A stretch of 64,000 nucleotides of DNA, taken from Halopseudomonas sp002296055 (GTDB lineage: Bacteria; Pseudomonadota; Gammaproteobacteria; Pseudomonadales; Pseudomonadaceae). The notes under the pieces were generated by a model, which did not search any database, was not told the DNA's origin, and saw only the letters and a list, made by a program, of their open reading frames with translations. The translations under genes were made by a program, and so were the position numbers. The stretch lies in the NCBI RefSeq assembly GCF_050876985.1, contig NZ_JBPAPP010000001.1, one strand, 5' to 3'. Positions 32,473-39,930 of this stretch are shown piece after piece. The first letter of the stretch is position 1; each line of letters starts with the position of its first letter.

Positions 32473-33609
32473 ATGGATAAGCTCCTCCAGCTATGGCATA
32501 CCACGGGCATTTATCACATGACCGCGGGTCAGGCGGTGATGATCCTGGTGTGCTTTGGTCTGATCTACCTGGCCATCCGTAAGGGTTTTGAACCGTTGCT
32601 GCTGATTCCTATCGGCTTTGGCGGTGTGCTGGCGAACCTACCGGTGGCAAACATGGCAGAAGGTGCGGGCATTCTGCATCTGATCTATGAAATTGGTCTG
32701 CCGACCAGTGTGTTCCCGCTGCTGATCTTCATGGGCGTAGGTGCAATGACCGACTTCGGTCCCATGTTGGCGAACCCGCGTACGCTGCTGCTGGGTGCAG
32801 CGGCTCAGTTTGGTATCTTCGGCACGCTGCTGGGCGCGCTGGCGCTGACCTCGGCCGGCATCCCGGGCTTTGAATTCACTATGAAGGAAGCGGCCTCCAT
32901 CGCCATTATTGGTGGTGCGGACGGTCCGACCTCCATCTTCGTGACCTCCAAGCTGGCACCCGATCTGCTGGGTCCGATTGCCGTGGCGGCCTACTCCTAT
33001 ATGGCGCTTGTGCCGCTGCTGCAGCCGCCGATCATGCGTGCACTGACCAATCAGAAAGAGCGTGGCATCGTCATGACGCAGCTGCGTGTGGTCAGCAAGG
33101 CCGAGAAGATCATCTTCCCGCTGCTGCTGCTCATGCTGGTTGCCCTGCTGCTGCCTGATGCGGCGCCTCTGGTGGGTATGCTCTGCTTCGGTAACCTGAT
33201 GCGTGAGTGTGGTGTGGTTGAGCGTCTGGCGGACACTACCCGCAACGCGCTCATCAACATCGTCACCATCGGTCTGGGCCTGGCGGTTGGCTCCAAGCTG
33301 TCTGCAGACTCCTTCCTGCAGCTGAAGACCCTGGGTATTCTGGTGCTGGGTATGTTGGCGTTCTGTGCGGGTACAGCGGCTGGTGTCCTGATGGCCAAGC
33401 TGCTTAACCTGTTCAGCAAGAACCCGATCAACCCCTTGATTGGTTCGGCCGGTGTCTCGGCAGTACCGATGGCAGCGCGTGTATCCAACCGTGTCGGTCT
33501 CGAGGCTAACCCGCAGAACTTCCTGTTGATGCACGCCATGGGCCCGAACCTGGCTGGTGTTATCGGCTCGGCAGTGGCAGCAGGTATCCTGCTGAACTTT
33601 GTTGGCTGA
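32473..33609 (+). CDS. oadB: Oxaloacetate decarboxylase beta chain OadB (Na+ pump)
   Basis: 378 aa, similar to shorter MmdB/GcdB-type beta chains (Klebsiella OadB is about 433). It is a multi-spanning inner membrane protein with the conserved FMGVGAMTDFGPMLANP (Na+/carboxybiotin Asp), IIGGADGPTSIFVTSKLAP, and SAVPMAARVSN motifs. It decarboxylates carboxybiotin and exports Na+, storing energy as a sodium gradient. 11 bp after oadA, and ends at a strong terminator. Its presence fits a marine or saline lifestyle. Confidence 0.95.
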   Translation: MDKLLQLWHTTGIYHMTAGQAVMILVCFGLIYLAIRKGFEPLLLIPIGFGGVLANLPVANMAEGAGILHLIYEIGLPTSVFPLLIFMGVGAMTDFGPMLANPRTLLLGAAAQFGIFGTLLGALALTSAGIPGFEFTMKEAASIAIIGGADGPTSIFVTSKLAPDLLGPIAVAAYSYMALVPLLQPPIMRALTNQKERGIVMTQLRVVSKAEKIIFPLLLLMLVALLLPDAAPLVGMLCFGNLMRECGVVERLADTTRNALINIVTIGLGLAVGSKLSADSFLQLKTLGILVLGMLAFCAGTAAGVLMAKLLNLFSKNPINPLIGSAGVSAVPMAARVSNRVGLEANPQNFLLMHAMGPNLAGVIGSAVAAGILLNFVG

Positions 33610-33624
33610 CATTAGGCAGGCAAC

Positions 33625-33654
33625 AAAAAACCCGCTCAACTGAGCGGGTTTTTT
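33625..33654. terminator. Terminator after oadGAB
   Basis: AAAAAACCCGCTCA (33625-33638) / TGAGCGGGTTTTTT (33641-33654), a 14-bp perfect stem with A/T runs on both sides. It likely also stops amrZ transcription from the other strand. Confidence 0.93.
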
Positions 33655-33710
33655 GTGCCACGAAGGCAGTGATGTTGCTTGCGCCGCAGAGCCGGCGAGC
33701 AGATGGCGGC

Positions 33711-34034
33711 TTACTGCTGTTCGTTGGCCAGCAGGGCCAGCAGAGCATTTTGCTGGCGACGGCTCATTTCCCGGAAGCGCAGCAGCAGCTCACGCTCGGG
33801 GCTGCTGAGGCCGTCTACGTCCTGCTCGTTGAGCATTTTGCGCGACGGCTGGCTGGTTTCTGGCAGCGTCGGCAAATCAAGCAGGCTGTGTTCCAGCCGG
33901 GCGATGATCTCCGAATTCATGCTGCGGTGATGTTGTTTGGCTACATCGGCGATGCGGTCACGCATGCCTTGGGGCAGACGGACGACGAACTTGTCGGCAG
34001 TGCGGCTGGTGTAGTGTTGGGTCGCTGTTTTCAT
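33711..34034 (-). CDS. amrZ: Alginate and motility regulator AmrZ (Arc-type RHH)
   Basis: 107 aa. The ribbon-helix-helix DNA-binding core near the N-terminus (YTSRTADKFVVRLPQGMRD, then HHRSMNSEIIARLEHSL) is almost identical to P. aeruginosa AmrZ as I recall it, and the C-terminal helix (RELLLRFREMSRRQQNALLALL) is the tetramerisation tail. AmrZ represses fleQ and its own gene, activates algD and type IV pilus genes, and controls c-di-GMP genes. It is monocistronic. Finding it in the same window as ycgR, flgM and the flg genes is notable, though fleQ is not here. Confidence 0.92.
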   Translation of the reverse strand: MKTATQHYTSRTADKFVVRLPQGMRDRIADVAKQHHRSMNSEIIARLEHSLLDLPTLPETSQPSRKMLNEQDVDGLSSPERELLLRFREMSRRQQNALLALLANEQQ

Positions 34035-34345
34035 GGGGCAATAATAATCGCTTGGCTGAAAAAATCGATGCTGGCCAGTTGCCTCAATGCGGCTGGGAAC
34101 CCGTCGGCCGGCGCTTTCTTGTCTTCAGGTTAGACAAGTTTTGCTTTCATGGTGCCACTAGTAGACCTTGTTTTTTTTGGTAGCGCCAGAGCGCGACAAT
34201 AAAATGTCTGTAAAATGTGACGGGTTTACGACGAATGGCCTTTTGCTATTGTCGCTCTCGGCCCCTGCCTCGGTGGAAATAGCCCCCTGCTTTGGTTAAG
34301 ATGCGCAGCGTCTGACAGCCAGCAGACGGCTCGTCACAGGGATAC
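34035..34345. promoter_or_regulatory. amrZ to tRNA-Arg gap with a possible tRNA promoter
   Basis: 311 bp without a gene. It must hold the amrZ promoter (minus) and that of tRNA-Arg(CCT) (plus). The best plus-strand candidate is TTTACG (34225-34230), 16 bp, TATTGT (34247-34252), next to a GTAAA...TTTAC dyad (34210-34229). That is about 90 bp before the tRNA. No other structure is convincing. Confidence 0.35.
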
Positions 34346-34422
34346 GCGCTTGTAGCTCAGCTGGATAGAGCAACCGCCTCCTAAGCGGTAGGTCCCCGGT
34401 TCGAATCCGGGCTCGCGCGCCA
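34346..34422 (+). tRNA. tRNA-Arg(CCT) with two acceptor-stem mismatches
   Basis: 77 nt with encoded CCA. The D-arm (GCTCAGCTGGATAGAGC), anticodon arm (ACCGC-CTCCTAA-GCGGT, CCT) and T-arm (CCCGGTTCGAATCCGGG) are all sound. The acceptor strands are GCGCTTG and CTCGCGC, which leaves pairs 5-68 (T/C) and 6-67 (T/T) unpaired. It may still function, or its 3' strand may have been altered by a past integration event. A terminator follows. Confidence 0.88.
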
Positions 34423-34430
34423 GATAAAAC

Positions 34431-34466
34431 AAAGGCTTGCACGGTGTCAATCGGCAAGCCTTTTGT
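34431..34466 (+). terminator. Terminator after tRNA-Arg(CCT)
   Basis: AAAGGCTTGC (34431-34440) / GCAAGCCTTT (34454-34463), a 10-bp perfect stem with a 13-nt loop and a short T-run. Confidence 0.75.
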
Positions 34467-34526
34467 GTTTTTAGCATCCAGTGAAAGCTCTGATCGCAGT
34501 GCCAGGTCGCGTTTCTGCATTCCCCC

Positions 34527-35213
34527 TCAAAACACCGACAACTTACCCACACTGGTAATGCCGCCAGACCAGATCATTTCGTAGGCAGCGGTCTGAACGC
34601 AGCTGTGTACGATCTTCGGGGTAAATAGGCCCCAGCAGAGCGCGCGCTGGGCCTGGTTGCGCACCGACCAGTACTTTACGCCGTTGGCGCCGTCCTTGCG
34701 CAGCTTTGCGCCAAAGGCTTGGCTGGCGCTGTAGTCTGCTGGTGCGTACACCGAGTCGCTCATTGGGCGGTCGGTCAAATCAAACAAGTTGTCGTCTATG
34801 AAGGTGCAGCGCAGACCGCGAAATAGCATGCGCTCATATTCGAGTGCCGGTACGTTGTGCCAGTACAACTGCTGGTGGTGTCTGACTTCTAGGACGGCGG
34901 TTTCGATGGTGTCAGCGACATAGAGTACGCCGTAGTTGCCGCTGCTGAATCGGGAGCCAGCCGGGTTGACGTGGGTGAAAGGGGCGGTGGCCATGTTGCA
35001 GCCTGTGATGCCGAAGGGGATGTCGGCGGTGTTAATCAGTTGCAGGTTGCCGAGTTCATTCTGCAGGCGCGGGTTGGTGAGTTCCTGTATTAGGAACAGC
35101 GCATCAAAGTCGTCGGCGTCAGCGACATCATCGAATAGCGACGTAGGCGGGTATTTGCTGTTGATCAGGCGATAGCCCGTTAGGATCTGCGCAGCGCCCT
35201 TGGTGCTTACCAT
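34527..35213 (-). CDS. RES-domain toxin (NAD+-degrading family)
   Basis: 228 aa. The RES family core is present: the conserved Arg in GYRLINSKYP near the N-terminus, Glu in ETAVLEVRHHQQLYW, and later Ser-containing segments (DYSASQAFGAKLRKDGANGVKY) and NQAQRALCWGLF. Characterised RES toxins (MbcT, Res) break down NAD+, or, as with ParT, ADP-ribosylate a host enzyme. The gene overlaps the upstream antitoxin gene by 7 bp, the standard Res-Xre layout. It sits just past tRNA-Arg(CCT). Confidence 0.88.
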   Translation of the reverse strand: MVSTKGAAQILTGYRLINSKYPPTSLFDDVADADDFDALFLIQELTNPRLQNELGNLQLINTADIPFGITGCNMATAPFTHVNPAGSRFSSGNYGVLYVADTIETAVLEVRHHQQLYWHNVPALEYERMLFRGLRCTFIDDNLFDLTDRPMSDSVYAPADYSASQAFGAKLRKDGANGVKYWSVRNQAQRALCWGLFTPKIVHSCVQTAAYEMIWSGGITSVGKLSVF

Positions 35214-35596
35214 TGGGCCCCGCGCAGGCTGTCGATGCGGCGGAAGGTTTCGTACAGAGCGATCATGTCACCGCCTTGCACGACGTCCAGCGGGCTTCTG
35301 CCATTGAAGAATTCGTTGTGGTTTTCCATTCGCATGAAGCCGTAGACGTTGGCCGGATTATCAAACAGCATGCGCAGCGCACTGTGGATGTTGAGAACCA
35401 GTGATACGCGTTTGAGCTGGTCTTCGTCCAGCGATACGGCCTTGTCTGTGCGGGCGCGGCTGATGGTGCTGCGCGAAATGCGCAGGATGTTGCCGGCCTG
35501 TTCGGTGCTGGTTTGCCATTTACCCAGAATAGTCAGCGCGGTGCGCAAGCCGACCACAGCCATATCGTTCTTTGCGGCAGCAGGTGCGGTGGTCAT
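35207..35596 (-). CDS. Xre/MbcA/ParS-type antitoxin
   Basis: 129 aa. The N-terminal helix-turn-helix part (about 25-65, ILRISRSTISRARTDKAVSL) is followed by the C-terminal toxin-binding MbcA/ParS region (DUF2384-type) with ALRMLFDNPANVYGFMRMENHNEFFNG-like spacing and SPLDVVQGGDMIALYETFRRIDSLRG. It should neutralise the RES toxin and repress the operon. It is upstream of and overlaps the toxin, with its promoter in 35597-35650. The TATAAG-like element there is weak. Confidence 0.88.
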   Translation of the reverse strand: MTTAPAAAKNDMAVVGLRTALTILGKWQTSTEQAGNILRISRSTISRARTDKAVSLDEDQLKRVSLVLNIHSALRMLFDNPANVYGFMRMENHNEFFNGRSPLDVVQGGDMIALYETFRRIDSLRGAQW

Positions 35597-35898
35597 GACG
35601 GTGCCTGTTAGGTTGTGGGTTTACCTTATATTGCGTCTGCTGAGTTGTTTTTTCAAGTTTTGTGTCTCTAGATATGTTTTCCCGGGCCGGTATGCAAGGG
35701 TCTTTGCGGAACAGGGCGCGTTATCGCCGGTCCACAGCTGCAGTGCAGCCGAATCCGCTATTTGTGGGCTCTGTTTCATGCAGTTTCGGCTACTATTGGC
35801 AGGCACTGATCCGCTTTTGTAGCTTTTCGGCCTTAGCACCGGATTGATGGGTCAGCGCCTTTCGGCAACACATGTACTGCAATCGCTATGGAGTTTGG
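35597..35898. other. Gap between the toxin-antitoxin operon and the MFS gene
   Basis: 302 bp with no recognisable gene. The left end should carry the antitoxin promoter/operator (a short AGGT-N9-ACCT dyad lies near 35607-35623) and the right end the MFS promoter (a TACTAT at about 35791 is possible). Nothing else is supported. Confidence 0.3.
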
Positions 35899-37212
35899 AT
35901 GTCTCGCGCACTTGCTGCCTTTTCTTCCCTGTATTTCGCCACGCTGCTGATGCTGCTCGGCAGCGGTTTGTTGAGTACCTATCTCGGCTTGCGGTTGGCG
36001 GCTGAGGGGGTCAGTGAGCTGTGGATTGGTGTGCTTATGACCGGGTATTACGGCGGCCTGGTAGCGGGCGCCTCCATTGGTCACCGATTGATTGCTCGCG
36101 TTGGCCATATTCGCGCCTTTGTGGCCAGTGCCGGACTGGTAACAGCGTCGGTTCTGGGGCATGCACTGACGGAGTCGGTACAGATATGGCTGGCGCTGCG
36201 GGTGCTGGTCGGTATGGCGATGATGTGTCAGTACATGGTGCTGGAAAGCTGGCTGAATGAGCAGGCCGAGTCGCATCAGCGGGGCATGGTGTTTGCCAGT
36301 TATATGGTGGTGACCTTCCTTGGGTTGGTGCTGGGGCAAGTGGTTTTTGCGCTCAAGCCTGACCTGGCGGTTGACCATCTGCTGTATGTCGCAATGTGTT
36401 TCTCGCTTTGTTTGGTGCCGGTGGCGACCACTCGCCAGATTCACCCTGCGCCGCTGCATCCGGCACCGCTCAAGGTGAAGTTGTTCGTGCAGCGTATTCC
36501 CCAGGCGTTGACTACCATCGCGGTGGCCGGCTTGATGCTGGGCGCTTTTTACGGCATGGCGCCAGTGTTCGCCGGCGCGGTCGGATTAAACAATTCCGAG
36601 ATTGGTATGTATATGGCGGTCACCATTTGTGCAGGCCTGGCGGCCCAGTGGCCCGCTGGCTGGCTGTCCGATCGTGTGGACCGCAGCCATCTGATTCAAC
36701 TCAACGCGATGTTGCTAACGGCGGTGTCGGTGTTGATGGCGATTGGCTTCATTCCGAGCGGCGCGTTGATCGTGTTGACGGCGCTGTTCGGGCTGATGGT
36801 TTTTACCCTGTATCCGATGGCGGTTGCACTGGCTAATGACCACGTGGAGCCGGATGACCGAGTGCCGCTGTCGGCCATGTTGCTGGTGACGTTTGGTCTG
36901 GGAGCCAGTATCGGGCCGCTGTTGAGTTCGGCGATGATGAAGCTCTGGGGGCCGCAGATGTTGTACATCTTCATGGCTGCCTGCAGTGCGATTCTGGTTG
37001 TACGCGTGCGGGCCGATGCGGTAACCGGTGAGAACCTGGTTGAGGCCGCGCCGCTGCAGTTCATGCCCGCAGCCGGTAACCTGGCCAGTTCGCCGCTGGC
37101 GGCAGCATTTGACCCGCGGGTCGATGAGCAGGCGGTTGCCGAGCAAATGCAGGAAGAGAATGTCGCTGAGGCAGAGGAAGACGCCGATCAGGATGACCAT
37201 CGCCCGGCCTGA
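35899..37212 (+). CDS. MFS transporter, YcaD-like
   Basis: 437 aa from ATG 35899 (GGAG six bases upstream; begins MSRALAAFSSLYFATL); ATG 35872 adds nine residues without a ribosome site. Twelve hydrophobic segments are readable. It resembles the YcaD/YfkF group, for example ELWIGVLMTGYYGGLVAG, RVGHIRAFVASAG, LESWLNEQA and LSDRVDRS. The C-terminal tail (about 60 residues, rich in Glu/Asp) is cytosolic and unusually acidic. Substrate unknown. In Pseudomonas a similar gene precedes ycgR-flgN-flgM. Confidence 0.82.
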   Translation: MSRALAAFSSLYFATLLMLLGSGLLSTYLGLRLAAEGVSELWIGVLMTGYYGGLVAGASIGHRLIARVGHIRAFVASAGLVTASVLGHALTESVQIWLALRVLVGMAMMCQYMVLESWLNEQAESHQRGMVFASYMVVTFLGLVLGQVVFALKPDLAVDHLLYVAMCFSLCLVPVATTRQIHPAPLHPAPLKVKLFVQRIPQALTTIAVAGLMLGAFYGMAPVFAGAVGLNNSEIGMYMAVTICAGLAAQWPAGWLSDRVDRSHLIQLNAMLLTAVSVLMAIGFIPSGALIVLTALFGLMVFTLYPMAVALANDHVEPDDRVPLSAMLLVTFGLGASIGPLLSSAMMKLWGPQMLYIFMAACSAILVVRVRADAVTGENLVEAAPLQFMPAAGNLASSPLAAAFDPRVDEQAVAEQMQEENVAEAEEDADQDDHRPA

Positions 37213-37238
37213 ACGGGCTTTTGGAACATTATCGCCGT

Positions 37239-37270
37239 CGTAGGGGGCACGGCCGGCCGTGCCCCCTACG
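37239..37270. repeat. 32-bp perfect palindrome
   Basis: CGTAGGGGGCACGGCC (37239-37254) followed exactly by its reverse complement (37255-37270), with no spacer. It lies between the convergent MFS and ycgR genes. No T-run follows on either strand, so it is not a classic intrinsic terminator. Confidence 0.9.
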
Positions 37271-37294
37271 TGAGGTGCGAGATGGAGAGCTGTG

Positions 37295-38044
37295 CTAGAA
37301 CAGGTCTTCTTTTTCCATGCGCCGAGCTTCGCGTTGCAGAAAATTGACGAAGCGATCGATGCTGCGCTGAGCCAGGGCGGTGGGTTGCTTGAACATCATG
37401 CCAGCATGAGTTTCGTTAGCTTCTTCACGGTACTCGACATGGCGCACCTCCATGGCTACCTCAACACGTCCTGCGTCCGGCAGATGCAGTGTGGCAGGGG
37501 TGTACAGCTCGCCAGGGCTAAGCGAGCGGCTCATATCGCCCTCTAGCCGAATCTTGCAGCCGGTGGCTGACAAATCCATCAAATAGGCGGTGAAGCGACG
37601 CTTGCGCTCCGGATGTGCCAGCTCTACGGCAATATCAGCCGTGCGGCGGACGCTGGCGCGAAAGGCGCCGCGCTTCTGATGGTAGAAAAGCTCGTCTGGC
37701 ACACCAGCGGCGTATGCCGGGGCATCGTCCAGCTCAACTTGGGTTGCGCCGGGGCAATCCCAGCGCATGTGTATGCCTTCGTGCCAGGCGTCGATGCGGA
37801 ACGATTCGCCTTGGCTAGCGTACTTGTCGCCTTCTCGAGGGATGAGTTCGTCGATCCATAGCTCGCCCTGATCGGTGTCGAGCTTGACGATGAAGCTTTG
37901 GAATTTCTGGCTGCGATCGGTGAACGTGACGGTCAGAGGGTCGCGGTTCTGCATCAAGGTCTTGAGCAGTGCCATGATTTCCACTTGGGCGCGGATTTCG
38001 CGGGGCGGCTGTGGGCCTGCTTCTTGTGAGAATAGGTTGGGCAC
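37295..38044 (-). CDS. ycgR: Flagellar brake protein YcgR/FlgZ (PilZ domain)
   Basis: 249 aa. The N-terminal YcgR domain (about 20-115) is followed by a PilZ domain (about 118-240) with the c-di-GMP-binding RxxxR (FRASVRR, near 126) and D-x-S-x-x-G (DLSATGCKI). With c-di-GMP bound it docks on the flagellar stator/rotor and slows swimming. It is 69 bp downstream of flgN on the same strand, probably transcribed with flgMN. The window also contains an EAL-CBS-GGDEF enzyme that could feed it. Confidence 0.93.
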   Translation of the reverse strand: MPNLFSQEAGPQPPREIRAQVEIMALLKTLMQNRDPLTVTFTDRSQKFQSFIVKLDTDQGELWIDELIPREGDKYASQGESFRIDAWHEGIHMRWDCPGATQVELDDAPAYAAGVPDELFYHQKRGAFRASVRRTADIAVELAHPERKRRFTAYLMDLSATGCKIRLEGDMSRSLSPGELYTPATLHLPDAGRVEVAMEVRHVEYREEANETHAGMMFKQPTALAQRSIDRFVNFLQREARRMEKEDLF

Positions 38045-38113
38045 TTCAGCTACTCGGTTTCAGTAGGAAATTGATGACTATACACAGCGTAATGGCTAAA
38101 TGGCATCCCGTGC

Positions 38114-38572
38114 TCAGGCTTTGCTCAGATCTCGGGTTTGGCCTGTGCGGCTGCGATTGCCAAGCTGGTCATAGATGCCGCTACCCGGTTCGCCCTGATT
38201 GCGGAGCAAGTCCAGCAATGAGCGAGTGGCGTGTTGGCTGTGGTGGACCAGGCGAGCGTTGCGGTCATTGGCTTGCTGGCAGCGGGTCAGTGCCTGCAGA
38301 AACGCCTGATAGTGCGCTTGCAGCTCGGCGTCCTGTTGGGCATTGATGTGCTCAGCCAGTTGGCCTAGTTGCAGGTTATTCTGCTGACAATAGTGTTTGA
38401 GCTGCTGGTCGTGAGTGATCAGCTTGTCGGTGTAGGGGCGTTTTTGTTCAAGTAACTGCTCCAGCTGGCCGACATCCTGAGTGGTCAGCGCATCGCGCTC
38501 TTGGTCGAGCAGGGCCAGGTAGGCTTGGCAGTCTTGTTCTGCTTGCTGGAAGTGCTGTTGCAAGGGGTGCAT
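38114..38572 (-). CDS. flgN: Flagellar export chaperone FlgN
   Basis: 152 aa, mostly alpha-helical with heptad-like segments (AEQDCQAYLALLDQERDAL, QLEQLLEQKRPYTDKLI), the usual FlgN size and character. It escorts hook-junction proteins FlgK and FlgL to the export gate; both are encoded about 11-13 kb away in this window. It is 81 bp after flgM on the same strand. The C-terminal region (LRNQGEPGSGIYDQLGNR) is the conserved tail. Confidence 0.88.
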   Translation of the reverse strand: MHPLQQHFQQAEQDCQAYLALLDQERDALTTQDVGQLEQLLEQKRPYTDKLITHDQQLKHYCQQNNLQLGQLAEHINAQQDAELQAHYQAFLQALTRCQQANDRNARLVHHSQHATRSLLDLLRNQGEPGSGIYDQLGNRSRTGQTRDLSKA

Positions 38573-38653
38573 GGACTGCCTCCTGGCTGCGCGTTGTTAA
38601 TTGAAAGCTGCAGCCAAGAGTACAGGCAGGGAGGGCATTGTGACTACTGGCTG

Positions 38654-38980
38654 TCAGCCTTCCAGGTTCAGCAGCTTGTCGGCGATACGACCGCTGTCCG
38701 GCTTGTAGCTGCCATCGGCGATGGCCTGGCGCAGTTGGCTGACGCGTTCGCTGTCGACTTCCGGCAGCTCGCGCAGTTTTTCTTCAATGGCCTGCAGCTG
38801 TTGCGCCTGGGCGCTCAGATTGACCGAAGAGGGGGCGTCACCCTGTTCTGCCGGTTGCGCTGCGGTTTGGGCGCTTTGATCGTTTACGGCGCCGGCTTCG
38901 CGCTTGGCGGCGGCACTGTTGGCTTGGCTGTTTCGGCCGACGCCATTGGCTCCGTTGGGCGAGTTGAAGTCGATGACCAT
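38654..38980 (-). CDS. flgM: Anti-sigma-28 factor FlgM
   Basis: 108 aa. It begins MVIDFNSPNGANG, the conserved FlgM N-terminus, then a low-complexity Ala/Gln region, and ends with the sigma-binding helices (QLQAIEEKLRELPEVDSERVSQLR-like, and GRIADKLLNLEG). It holds FliA inactive until the hook is complete, then is exported. A near-consensus sigma-28 promoter lies upstream (39019-39045, minus), giving the known feedback loop. Operon flgM-flgN(-ycgR). Confidence 0.93.
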   Translation of the reverse strand: MVIDFNSPNGANGVGRNSQANSAAAKREAGAVNDQSAQTAAQPAEQGDAPSSVNLSAQAQQLQAIEEKLRELPEVDSERVSQLRQAIADGSYKPDSGRIADKLLNLEG

Positions 38981-39018
38981 GATGCATTCCTCAAGCTGTT
39001 AAATCTTCTCTAACCGCT

Positions 39019-39045
39019 GTAACGGCAGCGTGCAAGAAAACTTTA
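39019..39045 (-). promoter_or_regulatory. Sigma-28 (FliA) promoter of flgMN
   Basis: Read on the minus strand: TAAAGTTT, 11-bp spacer, GCCGTTAC. The consensus is TAAAGTTT-N11-GCCGATAA, so 8/8 and 6/8 positions match with exact spacing. It lies about 40 bp before the flgM start. Confidence 0.8.
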
Positions 39046-39110
39046 GGGAAAATTTGTGTGACGCCGGTCACGTCTTTGCCCGGGTCGAGTATATCGCTTT
39101 TGCCGCCGTG

Positions 39111-39821
39111 TCACATGCCTGCCTCAACTTGTCCCGGCCCTGTGACCCGTGCGCGTATGACCCTCTCCGAGCGCGTGTTGCGTACGCGAATCTGCTGGCC
39201 CTGGGTGCCGTCCTCCAAGGCTTCGCCTGGCATCTTGACCGAGACATTGCTGTTGCCGGAGCTGATGACGACCTTGTCGCCGCGCTGCACGATCCGGTTG
39301 CGCTCAAGTTGGGTGTAGCTCAATACGCTGTCGGCTGAGACATTGCGCTTGAGTTGCATGCCGATGGCCTGCGCCGGGTCGAGCAGGTAGTTGTCGCCTA
39401 GCAGGCCGGTGTCGCGTTCGGCCAGATGCACATCCTGGGCGCTGACCACTGTGCGCCGGCTGAGCGGCCGGGTACTGACCACCACTGGCTGGAACAGGCT
39501 TACCTGCGCTGGCACGAACAGCCGCCAGGTTGATGGCCCACTACAGCTGATGCGCACTGTTACCCGGCCTACCGGAATGGCAGGGCTCTCCAGTTCGGCG
39601 CTGATGGCGTCGTCGGCGCACAGCGGCAGTCGCAGTCGTTGGTCCAGTCGGCTGAGACGGATCTCATGGCGCGCCTCTAGCCCGCTGCTGGCAATATGCT
39701 TCTGCACTTCCTGCTCAAGAAAGTCCGTGGTGGCGCCGATAAGCTGATCAATGAGCGGGTTTGCTTGGAGGCTGGCGGAAAAAAAAATCGCCATCGCCGC
39801 GCACCCGGTGATAAAACGCAT
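39111..39821 (-). CDS. flgA: Flagellar P-ring assembly chaperone FlgA
   Basis: 236 aa. Signal peptide (about 1-21, cleaved after LQA). The body contains the SAF-domain region with PVVVSTRPLSRRTVVSAQDV and the C-terminal block GDKVVISSGNSNVSVKMPGEAL-like, ending with RVRNTRSERVIRARV, all characteristic of FlgA. It works in the periplasm to help FlgI form the P ring. It is divergent from cheV, with a 109-bp shared region. Confidence 0.94.
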   Translation of the reverse strand: MRFITGCAAMAIFFSASLQANPLIDQLIGATTDFLEQEVQKHIASSGLEARHEIRLSRLDQRLRLPLCADDAISAELESPAIPVGRVTVRISCSGPSTWRLFVPAQVSLFQPVVVSTRPLSRRTVVSAQDVHLAERDTGLLGDNYLLDPAQAIGMQLKRNVSADSVLSYTQLERNRIVQRGDKVVISSGNSNVSVKMPGEALEDGTQGQQIRVRNTRSERVIRARVTGPGQVEAGM

Positions 39822-39863
39822 ACAATTACCTACATTCCTGATGGGGTCTTGCCTGTCGGATTG

Positions 39864-39880
39864 CTGTCACATGCTGACAG
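39864..39880. promoter_or_regulatory. Inverted repeat in the flgA-cheV divergent region
   Basis: CTGTCA-N5-TGACAG (39864-39869 / 39875-39880) between the two divergent starts: a possible regulator site, owner unknown. Confidence 0.35.
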
Positions 39881-39930
39881 TTCCTGCAGGAAACATGCCG
39901 CATCGCCGTTATGATGACGAGGAGCAGCCC

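Noticed and set aside
34296..34552. Short minus-strand frames across tRNA-Arg(CCT)
   Set aside because: They translate the tRNA and its terminator; the peptide resembles the common artefact from tRNA antisense.
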